48,025 nt of DNA, taken from positions 1 through 48,025 of the forward strand of contig SZWC01009424.1 in the NCBI GenBank assembly GCA_023375785.1, read 5' to 3'. The notes below the pieces were generated by a model. That model saw only the letters and a program-made list of their open reading frames with translations. It made no database searches and was not told where the DNA came from. Of this stretch, positions 31,605 to 42,756 are shown in pieces; positions within the stretch are counted from its first letter, which is position 1, and every line of letters begins with the position of its first letter. Source of the stretch: Penium margaritaceum (lineage: Eukaryota; Streptophyta; Zygnematophyceae; Desmidiales; Peniaceae). Position numbers and translations under genes: made by a program.

Positions 31605-32502
31605 TGGGAGCAGGCTGATGCTGGTTGCGCTATACGTGGATGATCTGATCATCTACTTGTCTTCGGTCAAGCTACTGGATGAGCTAAAGTCTGACCTCGG
31701 CAAAAGGTTCAAGATGAAGGACATGGGTCCTCTCGAATACTACCCCGGGATTGCCATCCACCGCAACCGAGTAGCAGGCACCATCGAACTCAACCAAACC
31801 AAATACATCGGTGAGGTACTGAAGCGCTACCACATGGAAGACTGCAAACCTGCCAGCACCCCAATGACGACCGATACAAAGCTGAAGGCCTCCATGTCGC
31901 CAAGAAACGAAGCAAAGAAAAGGGAGATGCAAAACATCCCCTACCAGTCTGCCGTGGGTAGCATCATGTACGCCATGGTAGGGACTCGTCCGGACATCTG
32001 CTATGCCGTGGGACAAGTGAGCAAATTCGTGGCCAACCCAGGGCTACAACACTGGCAGGCAGTAAAGTGCATCTTGTGCTACCTGCAAAAGACACGTCAC
32101 ATGGGCCTCATCCTTGGAGGCCTAGAAGGTACGGACCCCCTTCGCCTGAAGTGCTACACCGACGCTGACTGGAGAGGAAATCTTCACGACCGGAAGTCCA
32201 CCTCTGGATACGTGTGCATCTTGAATGGCGCTGCCATCTCATGGGCCGGCAGGAAGCAGGATTGTGTTTCCGTGTCCACAGCTGAGGCAGAGTACATTGC
32301 TCTGTCTGAGTTGTGCAAGGAGACTCAGTGGCTGCACAACCTGCTCGGCAAAATGACAGTGCCACAGAAGGATGCCACGGTCATACACGTTGACAACATG
32401 AGCGCCATCTCGATGGTTGAAGACGAGATCATCAATCGACGGACGAAGCACACTGACATATGTTACCACTACTCACGTGACCTAGTCACGTGGTGGAATT
32501 GA
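31588..32502 (+). pseudogene. pol: Copia-4 RT C-terminal part and RNase H, cut at its end
   Basis: It contains LMLVALYVDDLIIY with intact YVDD, MKDMGPLEYYPGIAIHR, and RNase H motifs YTDADWRGNLHDRKSTSGYV, SWAGRKQDCVSVSTAEAEYI and VIHVDNMSAISMVEDEI. It ends HYSRDLVT, WWN, stop. Other Copia proteins continue after RDLVT with KGDV and a tail of some 50 residues (compare Copia-2). Here the tail is missing and a tRNA-like sequence starts at about the same base. Confidence 0.94.
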
Positions 32503-32566
32503 ATAGGCACCGGAGTCTTGTACGAGAGGTCGCAGGTTCAAACCCCGCAACAGTAGAAAATTTCTT
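32491..32566 (+). other. tRNA-like head with Pol III A and B boxes
   Basis: TGGTGGAATTG at 32491-32501 fits the A-box consensus TRGYNNARNNG. GGTTCAAACCC at 32535-32545 fits the B box (GGTTCRANNCC). The spacing of 44 bases is that of a tRNA. A five-pair T-stem is nearly complete (GCAGG with CCCGC), but the acceptor ends do not pair, so this is not a working tRNA. It looks like a SINE head or tRNA relic. Confidence 0.6.
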
Positions 32567-32973
32567 TGTGGCCCAAACCGGGACAGGAAGCTTCTAGGAA
32601 GCTTACTAGAGCCTGCCTTGAGGATGACACTTGGCTGTCTAAGGACGCGCCAAGTAGGAATGTAGGTTGAGGTTGGCTCCAATGGAGCCACTACAAGTAG
32701 AAGCTTTAGCAAAAGCTCTCGAAGTATAAAAGCCTGTACCTTGCATGCATCCATTTACAGTTCTTGCCTTTGAGACTCCTCACAGAGGGTCCAACCAAAG
32801 GTAGACACTAAAGACCAACATGCGAACTTCGTGAGGTTGCAAACCAAATGAACCTAAAGTGTGGATCCCTCGTTCGAGGGTGATATGTTATCTTGGTTGC
32901 AATACCAAGAGCGGTTGGCGGCCTCCCATGTCGGGACCCATTTTCTAGACCGTTGCTATCCGGCGCATTGACA
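32567..32973 (+). repeat. Copia-4 right 407-bp repeat (3' LTR)
   Basis: It starts TGTGGCCC and ends ATTGACA, a direct repeat of 27536-27942. A run of 14 C starts two bases later, so no target duplication can be read on this side. Confidence 0.85.
32725..32732 (+). promoter_or_regulatory. TATA box in the Copia-4 right repeat
   Basis: The TATAAAAG copy matches the left repeat. In an LTR it would drive read-out transcription into flanking DNA on the right. Confidence 0.7.
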
Positions 32974-32989
32974 ACCCCCCCCCCCCCCA

Positions 32990-33775
32990 ACACCTCAAGT
33001 GGATTCACTTAGCAAGGAACTAATTGTATGCTTTCTGTCTTGTAAAGAGAAAGAAAACATGTGCATTTCCTCACACGAGGCATTTTTAATCCATTAGACC
33101 AACAGAACCTGCTTTCAGTAAGGACTCTCGTCCACGTTATGTTTAACAGGGCCCTATTTATTCGTGCACACCCCCCTAATCTCACACATGGAGTGCATTG
33201 GGGGTGTGAAGTGGGGAGTGCATCATCCTCACACAAGAAATTATTCACGTATGTATGCATACACTTATGCATTTGTTTGAAACTCATCCAAGAACACTAC
33301 CAAAAACACATACGTAGTACACTGTTGATTTCTGGGGAGGCGGAGGGGGAGAGGGTTGAGCATTGACAGAAATCCCTTCAAAAAAATGAAAGTGTATCTG
33401 AAAGGTGTATTCATACGTGAAGCTGAAGGACAAAAATATTAGTACATAAGTGTATTTCCTTAAGAATTCGTTCTGAGATGCAGAACAATGATCATCCTGT
33501 ATTGACGGTTCAGATATAGCTTACTTGGCAATGACCTCAGCGGGGTGCAAATCAACGAAAAGAGATAGATGAGTATGACCTCCCAAACCTTCAATTACAT
33601 GTATCAATGGCTTGTTTCCAGTACAAATTTACACAAGTTGCTTGCACTTGTTATGTCACATAGGTAGTTGCAAATTTTCTATTGAATGCCAAGCGCAGGG
33701 CTGAATGGTTAAGGAATCAGAATCATGCACCCCCACCGCTAGCCGACACAAAACTTCCTCAACTTTCGGTTAAAC
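32990..33775. other. No recognisable gene
   Basis: AT-rich, with no family similarity on either strand. Confidence 0.5.
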
Positions 33776-33780
33776 AACAG

Positions 33781-33980
33781 TGAATCTGTTGTGCGAGTGA
33801 AAGTGAATCTGTTGTGCGAGTGACAGTGAATCTGTTGTGCGAGTGACAGTGAATCTGTTGTGCGAGTGCCGGTGAATATGTTGTGCGATTGACAGTGAAT
33901 CTCTTGTGCGAGTGACAGTGAATCTGTTGTGCGAGTGACAGTGAATCTGTTGTGCGAGTGACAGTCAAGCTGTTGCAATT
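33781..33980. repeat. 23-bp minisatellite, eight units plus a partial unit
   Basis: Units begin at 33781 and every 23 bases to 33942, with core TGAATCTGTTGTGCGAGTGA. Units 1 and 4-6 differ by 1 to 3 bases; the rest are identical. A partial unit follows (TCAAGCTGTTGC). Because 23 is not a multiple of 3, the minus-strand frames cycle through three readings, so they are artefacts. Confidence 0.97.
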
Positions 33981-34430
33981 GCAGGGTTTGACCTACCGCT
34001 CGAGTGACAAGCTAGTCCGTGTCACCCCAAGAAGCCGGTGTTAGGCCTCTGAAGAGACTGTGCACAAGAAAATGTCTGATTCAATATAAAAAAACATCTC
34101 AAGAAAGCTGTATTGGAATTAAGTGACACCAAATCATAATGATGACGTTAAACATATTGTTTCTGAATGATTCAGATCAAAGTTATCTTCTTTAGCATCA
34201 TTCAGTGTGTGAAATCCTGAAGCAAGTTCACTTCAGTTTCATATCCATGTGCACAAAAGCTATCAGTGTATGTGAGGTTTACAGACAATTTCTCAGAAGC
34301 ATTCTTGTTTTTCAAAACATCTTTCTCAGAAGGATAATCACCATATGTTCAAGTTTCGTACACACATCATGCAGTTTATTGATTTAAGGCAATTGGGCAT
34401 GAATGATTCTGGGTGAGCCGCAAAAGGAGG
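33981..34430. other. No recognisable gene
   Basis: AT-rich, nothing identified. The downstream edge grades into Copia-5 scraps. Confidence 0.45.
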
Positions 34431-34499
34431 AGTAAAGTGCCTGCCATTCTACCTCGACAGCAGCAGCAGTTGATGCCTCCCCTTAGAGGGAACATATGA

Positions 34500-34960
34500 T
34501 TCCATGCTCATCGAATACATCAAAGCACATGGGGTTGGTGTCCTGGACACAAGGAGGTCAACTAGTGGGCTCGTGTTTCTACTCGAAGGAGGTGCCAAGA
34601 AGAAAGAGCCATCACACTGTCATTGAGCAAAATAGATTACAATTCCTTGATTGAAGCAGCAAGGGAATCAAGTTTTCTACATGAGCTGCTGTCAAGTCTT
34701 GGGCAGAAGCAAACCACAGCAACCACCATCTAGTTTGACAACATGAGCACCATCATTCAGACTAGTAGTTTCAAGCTCGAACAAAGCACATTAGCCCGCT
34801 ATAGCAATGAAAATGTGAGCTTTTGGCAAGCAGATGATATAGGTCAATTCATCTTCCTCAATGATGATTTTGGAAGACATTTTGACCAAGCCGGTTGTAG
34901 CAAACTGCTTTCAAATGCTCAGAGTAATATGCAGACTTGTGTGGTATTTATTCTTGCTTG
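34500..34960 (+). pseudogene. pol: Copia-5: RNase H and tail of a fifth Copia element
   Basis: Read across frames, the segment gives LDTRRSTSGLVFLLEGGAKK, then LSSKIDYNSLIEAARESSFL and HELLSSLG, then FDNMSTIIQTSSFKLEQSTL, then DDIGQFIFLNDDFGRHF. These match the RNase H DTRRSTSGxxF motif, the LSxxExEY region (here DYNSLIEAAR) and the DNxSxI tail. No upstream RT or downstream LTR was found. Catalytic residues are partly lost. Confidence 0.82.
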
Positions 34961-34989
34961 GTGTGAGAATGATGGGCATTAGGTGCTAG

Positions 34990-36980
34990 AAAGTGAGAAG
35001 AATATGTTGATCAACAAGAAACGTCTGGTACTAGGAATGATTTGAGGAATTCTCACATGTTCTATTAATTTTAAAGAAACACCCTATCAATTCCGTCTGA
35101 GTGAATCATGGGATTTCACAGTTTTGAGGTCATGGGTTTTGCTTTTAACAATGTGTGCTCGTTCAACAAGGGACTGGCAAGGGGCTGAATCAACAGATAT
35201 GAGTAGATATGAGTAGAGTGGCCTTTGGAAATAACAATTAGGTGGAGGAACTTGAGGAGAGTCAGGTGAAGCGTTTTATAGAATTTTTTCCAGCGAAAGT
35301 GGAGGAGGAGTGTTCCTTGCATTTGGAGATGGATCTTGCTTAATTCACTTACCTAGGAGTGCATCAGAGGGTGAAATGTAATAGAGGGTAACTTTGTGTT
35401 CCCTGGGAATAACTATGTGTGTAAGGGCTTTCCAAAACGTTTTCAATGTTGAAATTCTCACTCAGGAGTTAATTGAGCCATTCATGTTTCCTAGAGTTCT
35501 TTCGATGCTTCTGTATTTCTCCTGCACAACCTAAAACTAGTCTCTCGCAATCATTTGGACATGCGTCGGTGGCTTTTGGTGAGCCTGATCACATCACTAA
35601 GAACTGCCCCTACTAAAATCAGATATCGTCTTTTTTTCTTCTTGACCTCCAGCACTGACCATCTTACACAAAAGAACAAGTCACCTCCATCTTTGAAGAA
35701 TTCCAAATAGCCTATGAAGCTCTTCTCCGTCCCCAACTATGCTGCACTATGGAAAACATGAGACTCCCTCCTCATTTACCTTCTCCATACAAGCCGCAAT
35801 CAGTTCCCTTCAAATGGCCCAGTGTAAACCATCTCAGGCGTCGAAGATCGTGTCCCTATCCCCCCCCCACCCCCTCCCTTTCACCGCAGCTATGAAACCG
35901 CTAGACCATTTTCTCCATGTCCAAATCCCCTGTCCCAATCCCTGTATCCACCAAATCTCATTATCATGGTGCGTACATTGATGAAACAATCATGTTCTTA
36001 ACAACTGACATATTCCTCCTCATAGCAAAAGCTATCCTTGGAGAATGAGGAGGTGCCTCACATGCTTCAAGGCTAGCATGAAGGACGCCCTCCTCTTGCA
36101 CATGGGCTCCCATGTACGACCCATGTTGGATAGTGAATAAAAGTAAGCTTAAACAGTTCAACAAGTAACACGGAGCCACATCTACCAAAGGCACCTCAAC
36201 ACCGCCTCCAAACATATCCTGCACAATTTGAAAGTGGTAGCCATGCTCTGACGCACAACACTACACCATTACACCATTGGTGCAGACGTTTCTGCCACTA
36301 TCTCTGAAACAATCCAAATATTTTCCTATCACTGATAACTTCAATTTTTCACACCAGGAACCATGGTGAGAATTGTGAACCAGGTGCTAAAGATTTTTGC
36401 ACGAAAAAGCAGGAACTTCCTCCTCAATAAAGTAATCCAAGTCAAAGATGTATCCACAGATGTTTCTCACATATTCCCCCAACTACCTACACCCATTGCA
36501 CTTTGCAAACACCTCTGACACAATTGCTACATCATAAGAAACGCCATAGACTGCATACCACCAGCCTGGCCTGAAACGCTCCAACATCATCTAAAGAATA
36601 CGCATCTAAGGCAAGATCCTCCCCCAAACCTGAATTATTTGATTCTCTTTACAATCATTCAATGCATAAACGTCCAATCAGGCCTTCGCTTCCACAGCCC
36701 ACGCTTTGAGAGAATATGTCCCTCCTGCAGCCACGTGCGGAATTGGTTGAACACAAAAGGCCCCTCTCAGTCGGAAGTGCAAGTAAACAGAGGATCTGTG
36801 TCCACTGTATGATCGTGCAATGCATGGACGTGCAATGGGTGTGCCTGTAGTGTATATTCAGTGTGCGTTTGTGCCATGGGTGTGCATGCAAAGCCGATGC
36901 TGGACATGCGTGTGTGTGCTAAGGAGAAAGGGAGTGCTGCCAGTTGTTGTGTTGAGACCAGTTCTATTGGGTGCAGCGAC
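34990..36980. other. No recognisable gene
   Basis: A knuckle-like scrap (FGEPDHITKNCPY) lies near 35570-35610 and echoes one at 23262-23312. Pyrimidine-rich sequence is present near 35860-35880. Short minus-strand frames have no family resemblance. Confidence 0.5.
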
Positions 36981-36984
36981 AATC

Positions 36985-37030
36985 TTTATGATGATATTGA
37001 TGATGATGCCGAGTATGATGATGATGATGC

Positions 37031-37077
<47 letters not shown>
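36985..37077 (+). repeat. GAT trinucleotide microsatellite at the gap edge
   Basis: It starts imperfect (GATATTGATGATGATGCC) and becomes pure GAT before the N run. The Asp- and Met-rich frames are artefacts. Confidence 0.95.
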
Positions 37078-37866
37078 NNNNNNNNNNNNNNNNNNNNNNN
37101 NNNNNNNNNNNNNNNNNNNNNNNNNNNNNNNNNNNNNNNNNNNNNNNNNNNNNNNNNNNNNNNNNNNNNNNNNNNNNNNNNNNNNNNNNNNNNNNNNNNN
37201 NNNNNNNNNNNNNNNNNNNNNNNNNNNNNNNNNNNNNNNNNNNNNNNNNNNNNNNNNNNNNNNNNNNNNNNNNNNNNNNNNNNNNNNNNNNNNNNNNNNN
37301 NNNNNNNNNNNNNNNNNNNNNNNNNNNNNNNNNNNNNNNNNNNNNNNNNNNNNNNNNNNNNNNNNNNNNNNNNNNNNNNNNNNNNNNNNNNNNNNNNNNN
37401 NNNNNNNNNNNNNNNNNNNNNNNNNNNNNNNNNNNNNNNNNNNNNNNNNNNNNNNNNNNNNNNNNNNNNNNNNNNNNNNNNNNNNNNNNNNNNNNNNNNN
37501 NNNNNNNNNNNNNNNNNNNNNNNNNNNNNNNNNNNNNNNNNNNNNNNNNNNNNNNNNNNNNNNNNNNNNNNNNNNNNNNNNNNNNNNNNNNNNNNNNNNN
37601 NNNNNNNNNNNNNNNNNNNNNNNNNNNNNNNNNNNNNNNNNNNNNNNNNNNNNNNNNNNNNNNNNNNNNNNNNNNNNNNNNNNNNNNNNNNNNNNNNNNN
37701 NNNNNNNNNNNNNNNNNNNNNNNNNNNNNNNNNNNNNNNNNNNNNNNNNNNNNNNNNNNNNNNNNNNNNNNNNNNNNNNNNNNNNNNNNNNNNNNNNNNN
37801 NNNNNNNNNNNNNNNNNNNNNNNNNNNNNNNNNNNNNNNNNNNNNNNNNNNNNNNNNNNNNNNNNN
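37078..37866. other. Assembly gap of 789 N
   Basis: A continuous run of N. True length and content are unknown. Confidence 1.
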
Positions 37867-37937
37867 AAACGTGGTGCTGGCACTTGAGTCCGCCTCATGA
37901 TGAACATGGACTTCAACCCACTCCCATTACCAAGTGA

Positions 37938-39696
37938 CTACTTTTCCTTCTTTCCCCACGAACCACAGTCCCTGACATCAATGCCCTCAAGGCTTGGAAA
38001 GAGTTGGGCAAGGGCTTTGCCCTCAGGCTGCACACTGTGTAGGTTTGGGCAGCCGACGAGACACAAGCTCTGCAAGTGCGGCAGTGGGACACAAAATGTG
38101 ACAGTGGCAGCCTTGAACCTGTGAAGAGAAAGCTGCTTGAGGTTGGAACAGCCTACTCCGATGCATTCTGTTGCTTGCTCCTTCTGCTGCTTCTTCTGCC
38201 AATCACATGGATGGATGTCGCACACATCCGGACATGTGCACGTGGGTGGGACAGCGGCAATGTAAAAGTCAGCGAGAGTGAGCTGGGTGATGCATGGGTG
38301 CGCTAGAGCCCCATTTATCACAGCAGCATTCTCTTCAGAATGCACGTCAAAGGGCTGGTAGCAGCCACACTCTGTGAGCTCAAGTTGCCTCAGGGCAGGG
38401 AACTTGTCCTCCAGTCTGACCCCTATATCTTTGTCGAGGAGGGAGAAGCGGCAGTTAACGTGTAAGTCGACCAGCTTTGGGAGAGCGGGTAGGATGGTTG
38501 CGTTGGGTGCGACGAGTACGGGAGAGCGCACTTCAGTGAGGTGTAACACCTCCAATGACTGGAGGTGGGAGCGCAGGTGGCAGGCGATGATGGATCTTCC
38601 ATCCAGCGACCTGATGAGTCCGCTCATTTGGAGTTGAATGAGGCTTGGGGGCATTACAACACTGACACTGTCTTCATCTTCTGCCACAGAGTCTCTCAGC
38701 TGCAGGCTTGAGATGTTCACGTCTAGAAGTTGAAGGGAGAGGCCAGAGAGCTCGCTGCTCTGGAGGAGCAAGTCAGGGCACTTCCTGACGTGAAGCTCCG
38801 TCAGAGCAGTGAGGTGNAAGGGAGCGCAGTCCTGTGAGAGACCGGATTGCGGACGGCGGAAATCCGAGGTCCACGGGAATGGCGAGTGACGTGAGGGAAG
38901 GCAACTGGGCGACGATGGTGAGCGAGTGGCTACCAAACACGTTAGGGCCGACGTGCAGGTGGGTCAGGGACTGTAGCCCGCCGAGGCTGCGGGGGAGGTT
39001 GGGCTTGCGGAGAGGCACCTCCATGTCCTGCAGCTCAGCGCCACAAGGATGTAGTCTGGGATCATGAGGCGCCCTCCGGCGACTTACTCTGTGCACCTCA
39101 CCGGGCCATCCAAGGGCCACTGCAACTGACACAGGTTGTGCGCCGTGGCACCAGGCCAGGCTGCCGGCGAACCTGACNTCTTGCAGGTGTACGCAGTGAG
39201 AGAACAGGCGTTCGTAGTCGTCCGCCGTCGGCGCGTCTTGCGGGGCCACGAGGAGCTCGGCCTCTGCCCCGATGGCCAGGCTGCGCAGGTTGGTGTGGCG
39301 CGAGATGGCGCGGAGGAGGTCGCGCGAGAGGTGCGTGAAGCTGCCGGTGTGCAGCGCGATGCGGGTGAGAGTGGACGAGCCAGTGGGGACGTCATGAAGG
39401 GGGGAGGCACTGGGAGTGGCCTTGCTTGTCGCCGCCTCGTGCTGGTGATGGAACGCGGCGAGCAGGCTGGCGACTGCTGCTGGGGGAGCTTCCTCGCTGC
39501 TTGTGAGGTCGAGGGTGTGCACGACCTTGACCACGGACGAGCGCCAAGAGGAGCAGACGGCGAGGAAGGCGAGCTTGTCTCGCGCAAGCTCCACCTTGTC
39601 GAAGATGACAGCCGCCACTTCTGGAGGCAGATGTGACGGTGCCATGGCTGAGAGAGAGATGGACCCACGCGCTCCTAGTGCCGGTGAAGGTTGCAA
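37938..39696 (-). CDS. F-box/leucine-rich-repeat protein, frame broken at an N
   Basis: The best host-gene candidate. I place the start at 39645 (MAPSHLPPEVAAVIFDKVEL), which puts an F-box at residues 3-50: LPPEV, VCSSWR and LDL are the hallmark F-box positions. An ATG at 39696 would add 17 residues. Leucine-rich repeats follow: LPRSLGGLQSLTHLHVGP, LPSLTSLAIPVDL, LTGLRSL, HLTALTELHVRKC, LPKLVDLHVNC, FPALRQLELTEC, CSNLKQLSLHRF, LPHLQSLCLVGC and FPSLEGIDVRDC. F-box proteins normally bring targets to an SCF ubiquitin ligase, and the repeats bind the target. The frame changes at the N at 38817, where LTGLRSL must join HLTALTEL. That is most simply an assembly fault. A second N is at 39179. GC-rich and intronless, unlike its neighbours. 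Confidence 0.85.
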
Positions 39697-40162
39697 GGAG
39701 CTTATGGGTTGCCTGCTTCTAGCGCCGATCGTAGTTTGGTTCTGCTGCTGGTCTAAGGAATTTCCAGACGTCGAAGAGAGGTCGGTACGTGCGCCGCGTC
39801 ACAACCGAAGGCAAGCCGCGAGGAGCTTTTGCTTGTACGCTCCGGAAAAGCCGCCTCTTATCCGGCTCTGGTCACTAGCAAACTAGCAAGGACAAACGAC
39901 GCGCACGCTCGGTCCGCAGAATTCCACCGGGCGAAGCACGCCTTAGCCTTGGCGACGGCAGAAACGTCGAGTCGCCTTCAACGACGAACCTCCGGGGAGG
40001 GTGTTGGCGGCATTATTGAGGAATCTCTAACCCTCGGACAACCTGCAGGTTTTGGGGTGAGCCTCAAAGCCTGCCACAAGCCTCTTGTCGGCAAGCAAGA
40101 CGGAGGACGTAAAAGATAGAGGTATTGACGTCTACAGCCGACGGATTGGCGATTACTTTCTA
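39697..40162. other. Upstream region of the F-box/LRR gene
   Basis: GC-rich sequence on the 5' side of the minus-strand gene. It has no TATA box I would call and no gene. Short frames here are artefacts. Confidence 0.4.
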
Positions 40163-41438
40163 GTCGTGACCCTTGAACGCGAGCGGTCTGGATTCGCGGC
40201 GCCGCGAGGGCGATAACCTCGAGCCGCCCGCGAGAAATCGCGGTCTTAACGCGCCGTGGCACTCCGATGCAGCTGAATTATGGGAAATTCCCTGAATACC
40301 ACATCACTTGACAAAGAGAGTTTTCGGTGGCTCCAGTTCATGAATTAGATCACAATTTTCAGTAGTTTCCGATTCTGGAAAACAGAAATCCACGTTATCC
40401 ATTTTTCTTATCATAATGCCACAAATTCTTTGTGTTATCATGATATTCCATGCGAGGCATAAAAGAAATCATCATGTATCCCACAAATTAAGGGATTTTC
40501 ATGACAGCTTGTTGTATTTACAGTTTGTCAAGCACAAGGATTCTTTTCTTGCTTGGGAAAGGGGCACTTACATAAGAAGACATTCACAAATGTTTCTTGA
40601 AATTATGACGCCGTTCCATTTTCCAATAAAGAGTTTGGAAGGGGCACAATTAAAAATAAACTTATAAGTGTGCTTGTGACATTACAAGGGCGTGTTTGAT
40701 TTTATTTATTGGCCTTATGCTACCAAGAACAGTTCTGGCAAAATAGAGGAAAATACACTTCTAAAAACAGAACATTCAATAGATTTTATTTTAACAAGAA
40801 GAAACATGGAAATGTTGAAGCGCATCTACTCATGTTTTCTTCTTCACGCTCCATTATCTGTTTTTAAACAAATAAGGATAATTTTGCATTTTTTCACCTT
40901 AGGATACGTAGATATAATTGCCAAAATTGCACCATAAATTGGACCCATAGTAGTCCACATACCATTTTTCATGAAAATAATTGAGACCAAAAAGTTACCA
41001 TATGTAAAAATTCTCACTTACGTAAGCTATCTGTAATGTGATAACTTTCTACAAAATAATCTACTTTGACATCCAGATTTTGGTTTATAACCAGCTATCA
41101 TGAAAATCCCTTACTCTGTGGGATACATGATGATGTCATACATGTCCCTTGTGGCATATCATGATCACACAAAGCATCTGTGACGTTACAAGAGAAAACT
41201 GAATAACATGGATTTCTGTTTTCCAACATCGGAAAGCACAAAAAATAATTATCTAATTCATGAACTAGGGCTAGGTAAAACTATCATTATCAAGTGGTGT
41301 GATATTCAAAGAATTTCCAAGGATTCAGCTGCATCGAAGGGCAACGGCCCGTTGAAAGCCCAATTTTGTGCGGGCGCCTTGAGGTCATGGCCCTCACGGC
41401 ACAGCGAATTCAAACTGCTCACGGTCAAAGGTCACCAC
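40163..41438. mobile_element. Foldback element, copy A
   Basis: Left arm (from GTCGTGACCCTTGA at 40163 to about 40515) and right arm (about 41090 to GTCACCAC at 41438) are diverged reverse complements, sharing for example GATACATGATGATG and CCATGACC-type blocks. The unit is homologous end to end with copy B, including the central ATTGGACCCATAGTAGTCC region. Frames in it are not convincing proteins, so this looks non-autonomous. Confidence 0.83.
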
Positions 41439-41441
41439 TTG

Positions 41442-42750
41442 AAAAACATTTCCAAACCACGCGCCGTAGACGTAAGGACCTCGTATAAGATAACATCACT
41501 TGCGACGAAGGTTCTGTGACCTAGCACCTATTCCGTAGAAGAGTAATGGTTTGCTCAAATTTATCCTACATTGGGGTCCTGATCTCAAATTGACAATGAC
41601 ACTGAGACAAACAACACAATTTCATCAAAGTTGGTCGTCCACATTCCATCCCATCATGACTTCCACCATCACAGTCACATCATAGCAAGATACCGAGTTC
41701 GCACTTTTGGAATGGGCGACGCTTCCAAGTAGGAATCTGAATTCAGATAGTAGGATACATCCGCACGAACCCTACTAGGGGCATCATGCAATGCCATGTG
41801 CCGTGCTCCATAAGGTAGTGTTACAATATGGAGGACCAATGTCCATGGCTTCACAACGCCACATGAACTCACAAGTCAAGCTTCACTATCAGTGCCTTCT
41901 GTGCCCCGACTGAATCCGGCGAGTTGTGACATCAATGCAAAAGAAACTTCATACTCCGTGCACATGTACCATGAAAAATCCTTGAAGACTCGCTGATGTG
42001 CCTCCTTTATGACAAATGTATGATGCCATACTTCCACGTTTGAAGGAGGTTCTTTGCATTTACTTCATCTCCTTGTAACAAATCAAAAACTGAATTTTCA
42101 CCCTCGCCGCCATGTGGAAGAATACATGCACGCTTGCTTGCATTAGTGGAAGCCCATGGAACATGTACAAGTTGAAGTTTGTTGTCCGAACATTTGAACA
42201 AAATCTAAGGGATCAACCCGCAGCAAGGGAAGCTAGAGGGCAAAGTTTTGGTATGGAATGATTTTTTCACAAAGTGGTTTTTTATAGGGAGGAAGAAAGT
42301 GAAGACGTGCCGACTAATGAGCATGACAAATCAAAGATGCTAGATGTAGACAAACTGAACGTGTGGAACATATTTGACAAAGTCCAAGTAAAGTTGAGTG
42401 TGTGATTTAGGGTGAGGATCTAGTGTACGTAGGACCAGATGATGGACTTGCCAACAAAGATGAAGATCACGAGTAAGGTGAAAAATGATGTGCAATCACC
42501 AAAGGTGACACCATTCTTATGTCTGTATTTGTATCTTAACTTGCGAGTATGAGGCTGCATGTTCTGACAACAAGAGATAAGAAATGGTAGGAGATGGAGG
42601 TAGCAGATGAAGGTTTCATGGATGAAACCGTGAAGGAAGTGTTTCTTTGCACATGATAACCTTTATTTAAATCTTATAGTTTTTGTGAAAATTCACATTC
42701 ATTCATTTTCCATCAATGTACCATTGCTTCACAATGTTACAGCACACTAA
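41442..42750. other. No recognisable gene
   Basis: Short open frames have no family match. The stretch may contain the unrecognised 3' part of the PIF/Harbinger element to the right. Confidence 0.45.
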
Positions 42751-42756
42751 GATGTG

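Larger units (their letters stand above)
27536..32973 (+). mobile_element. Copia-4: best preserved Ty1/copia element
   Basis: Two 407-bp direct repeats flank a Copia gag-pol. Gag, knuckle, protease, integrase, RT and RNase H are all recognisable, with few stops and shifts and catalytic motifs mostly intact. By-eye comparison of the repeats gives about 28 differences (near 93% identity), similar to Copia-1, so the ages may be similar. Odd points: no primer-binding site is recognised after the left repeat, RNase H is cut right before the right repeat, and both repeats are preceded by a tRNA-like head. Confidence 0.88.

Noticed and set aside
32484..32556. Functional tRNA gene
   Set aside because: A and B boxes are present, but the seven-base acceptor strands do not pair and the anticodon arm is not clear.
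26598..32988. Two 14-C runs (26598-26611 and 32975-32988) as a linked signal
   Set aside because: Identical length is probably coincidence or a homopolymer-calling limit; their flanks are unrelated.
36820..37937. 350-codon frames spanning the N run
   Set aside because: They consist of GAT-repeat residues and undetermined residues. Most of the length is assembly gap.
39084..39668. Ser/Arg/Pro-rich minus-strand frame and its plus-strand partner over the F-box gene
   Set aside because: Shadows of the GC-rich F-box/LRR coding frame.
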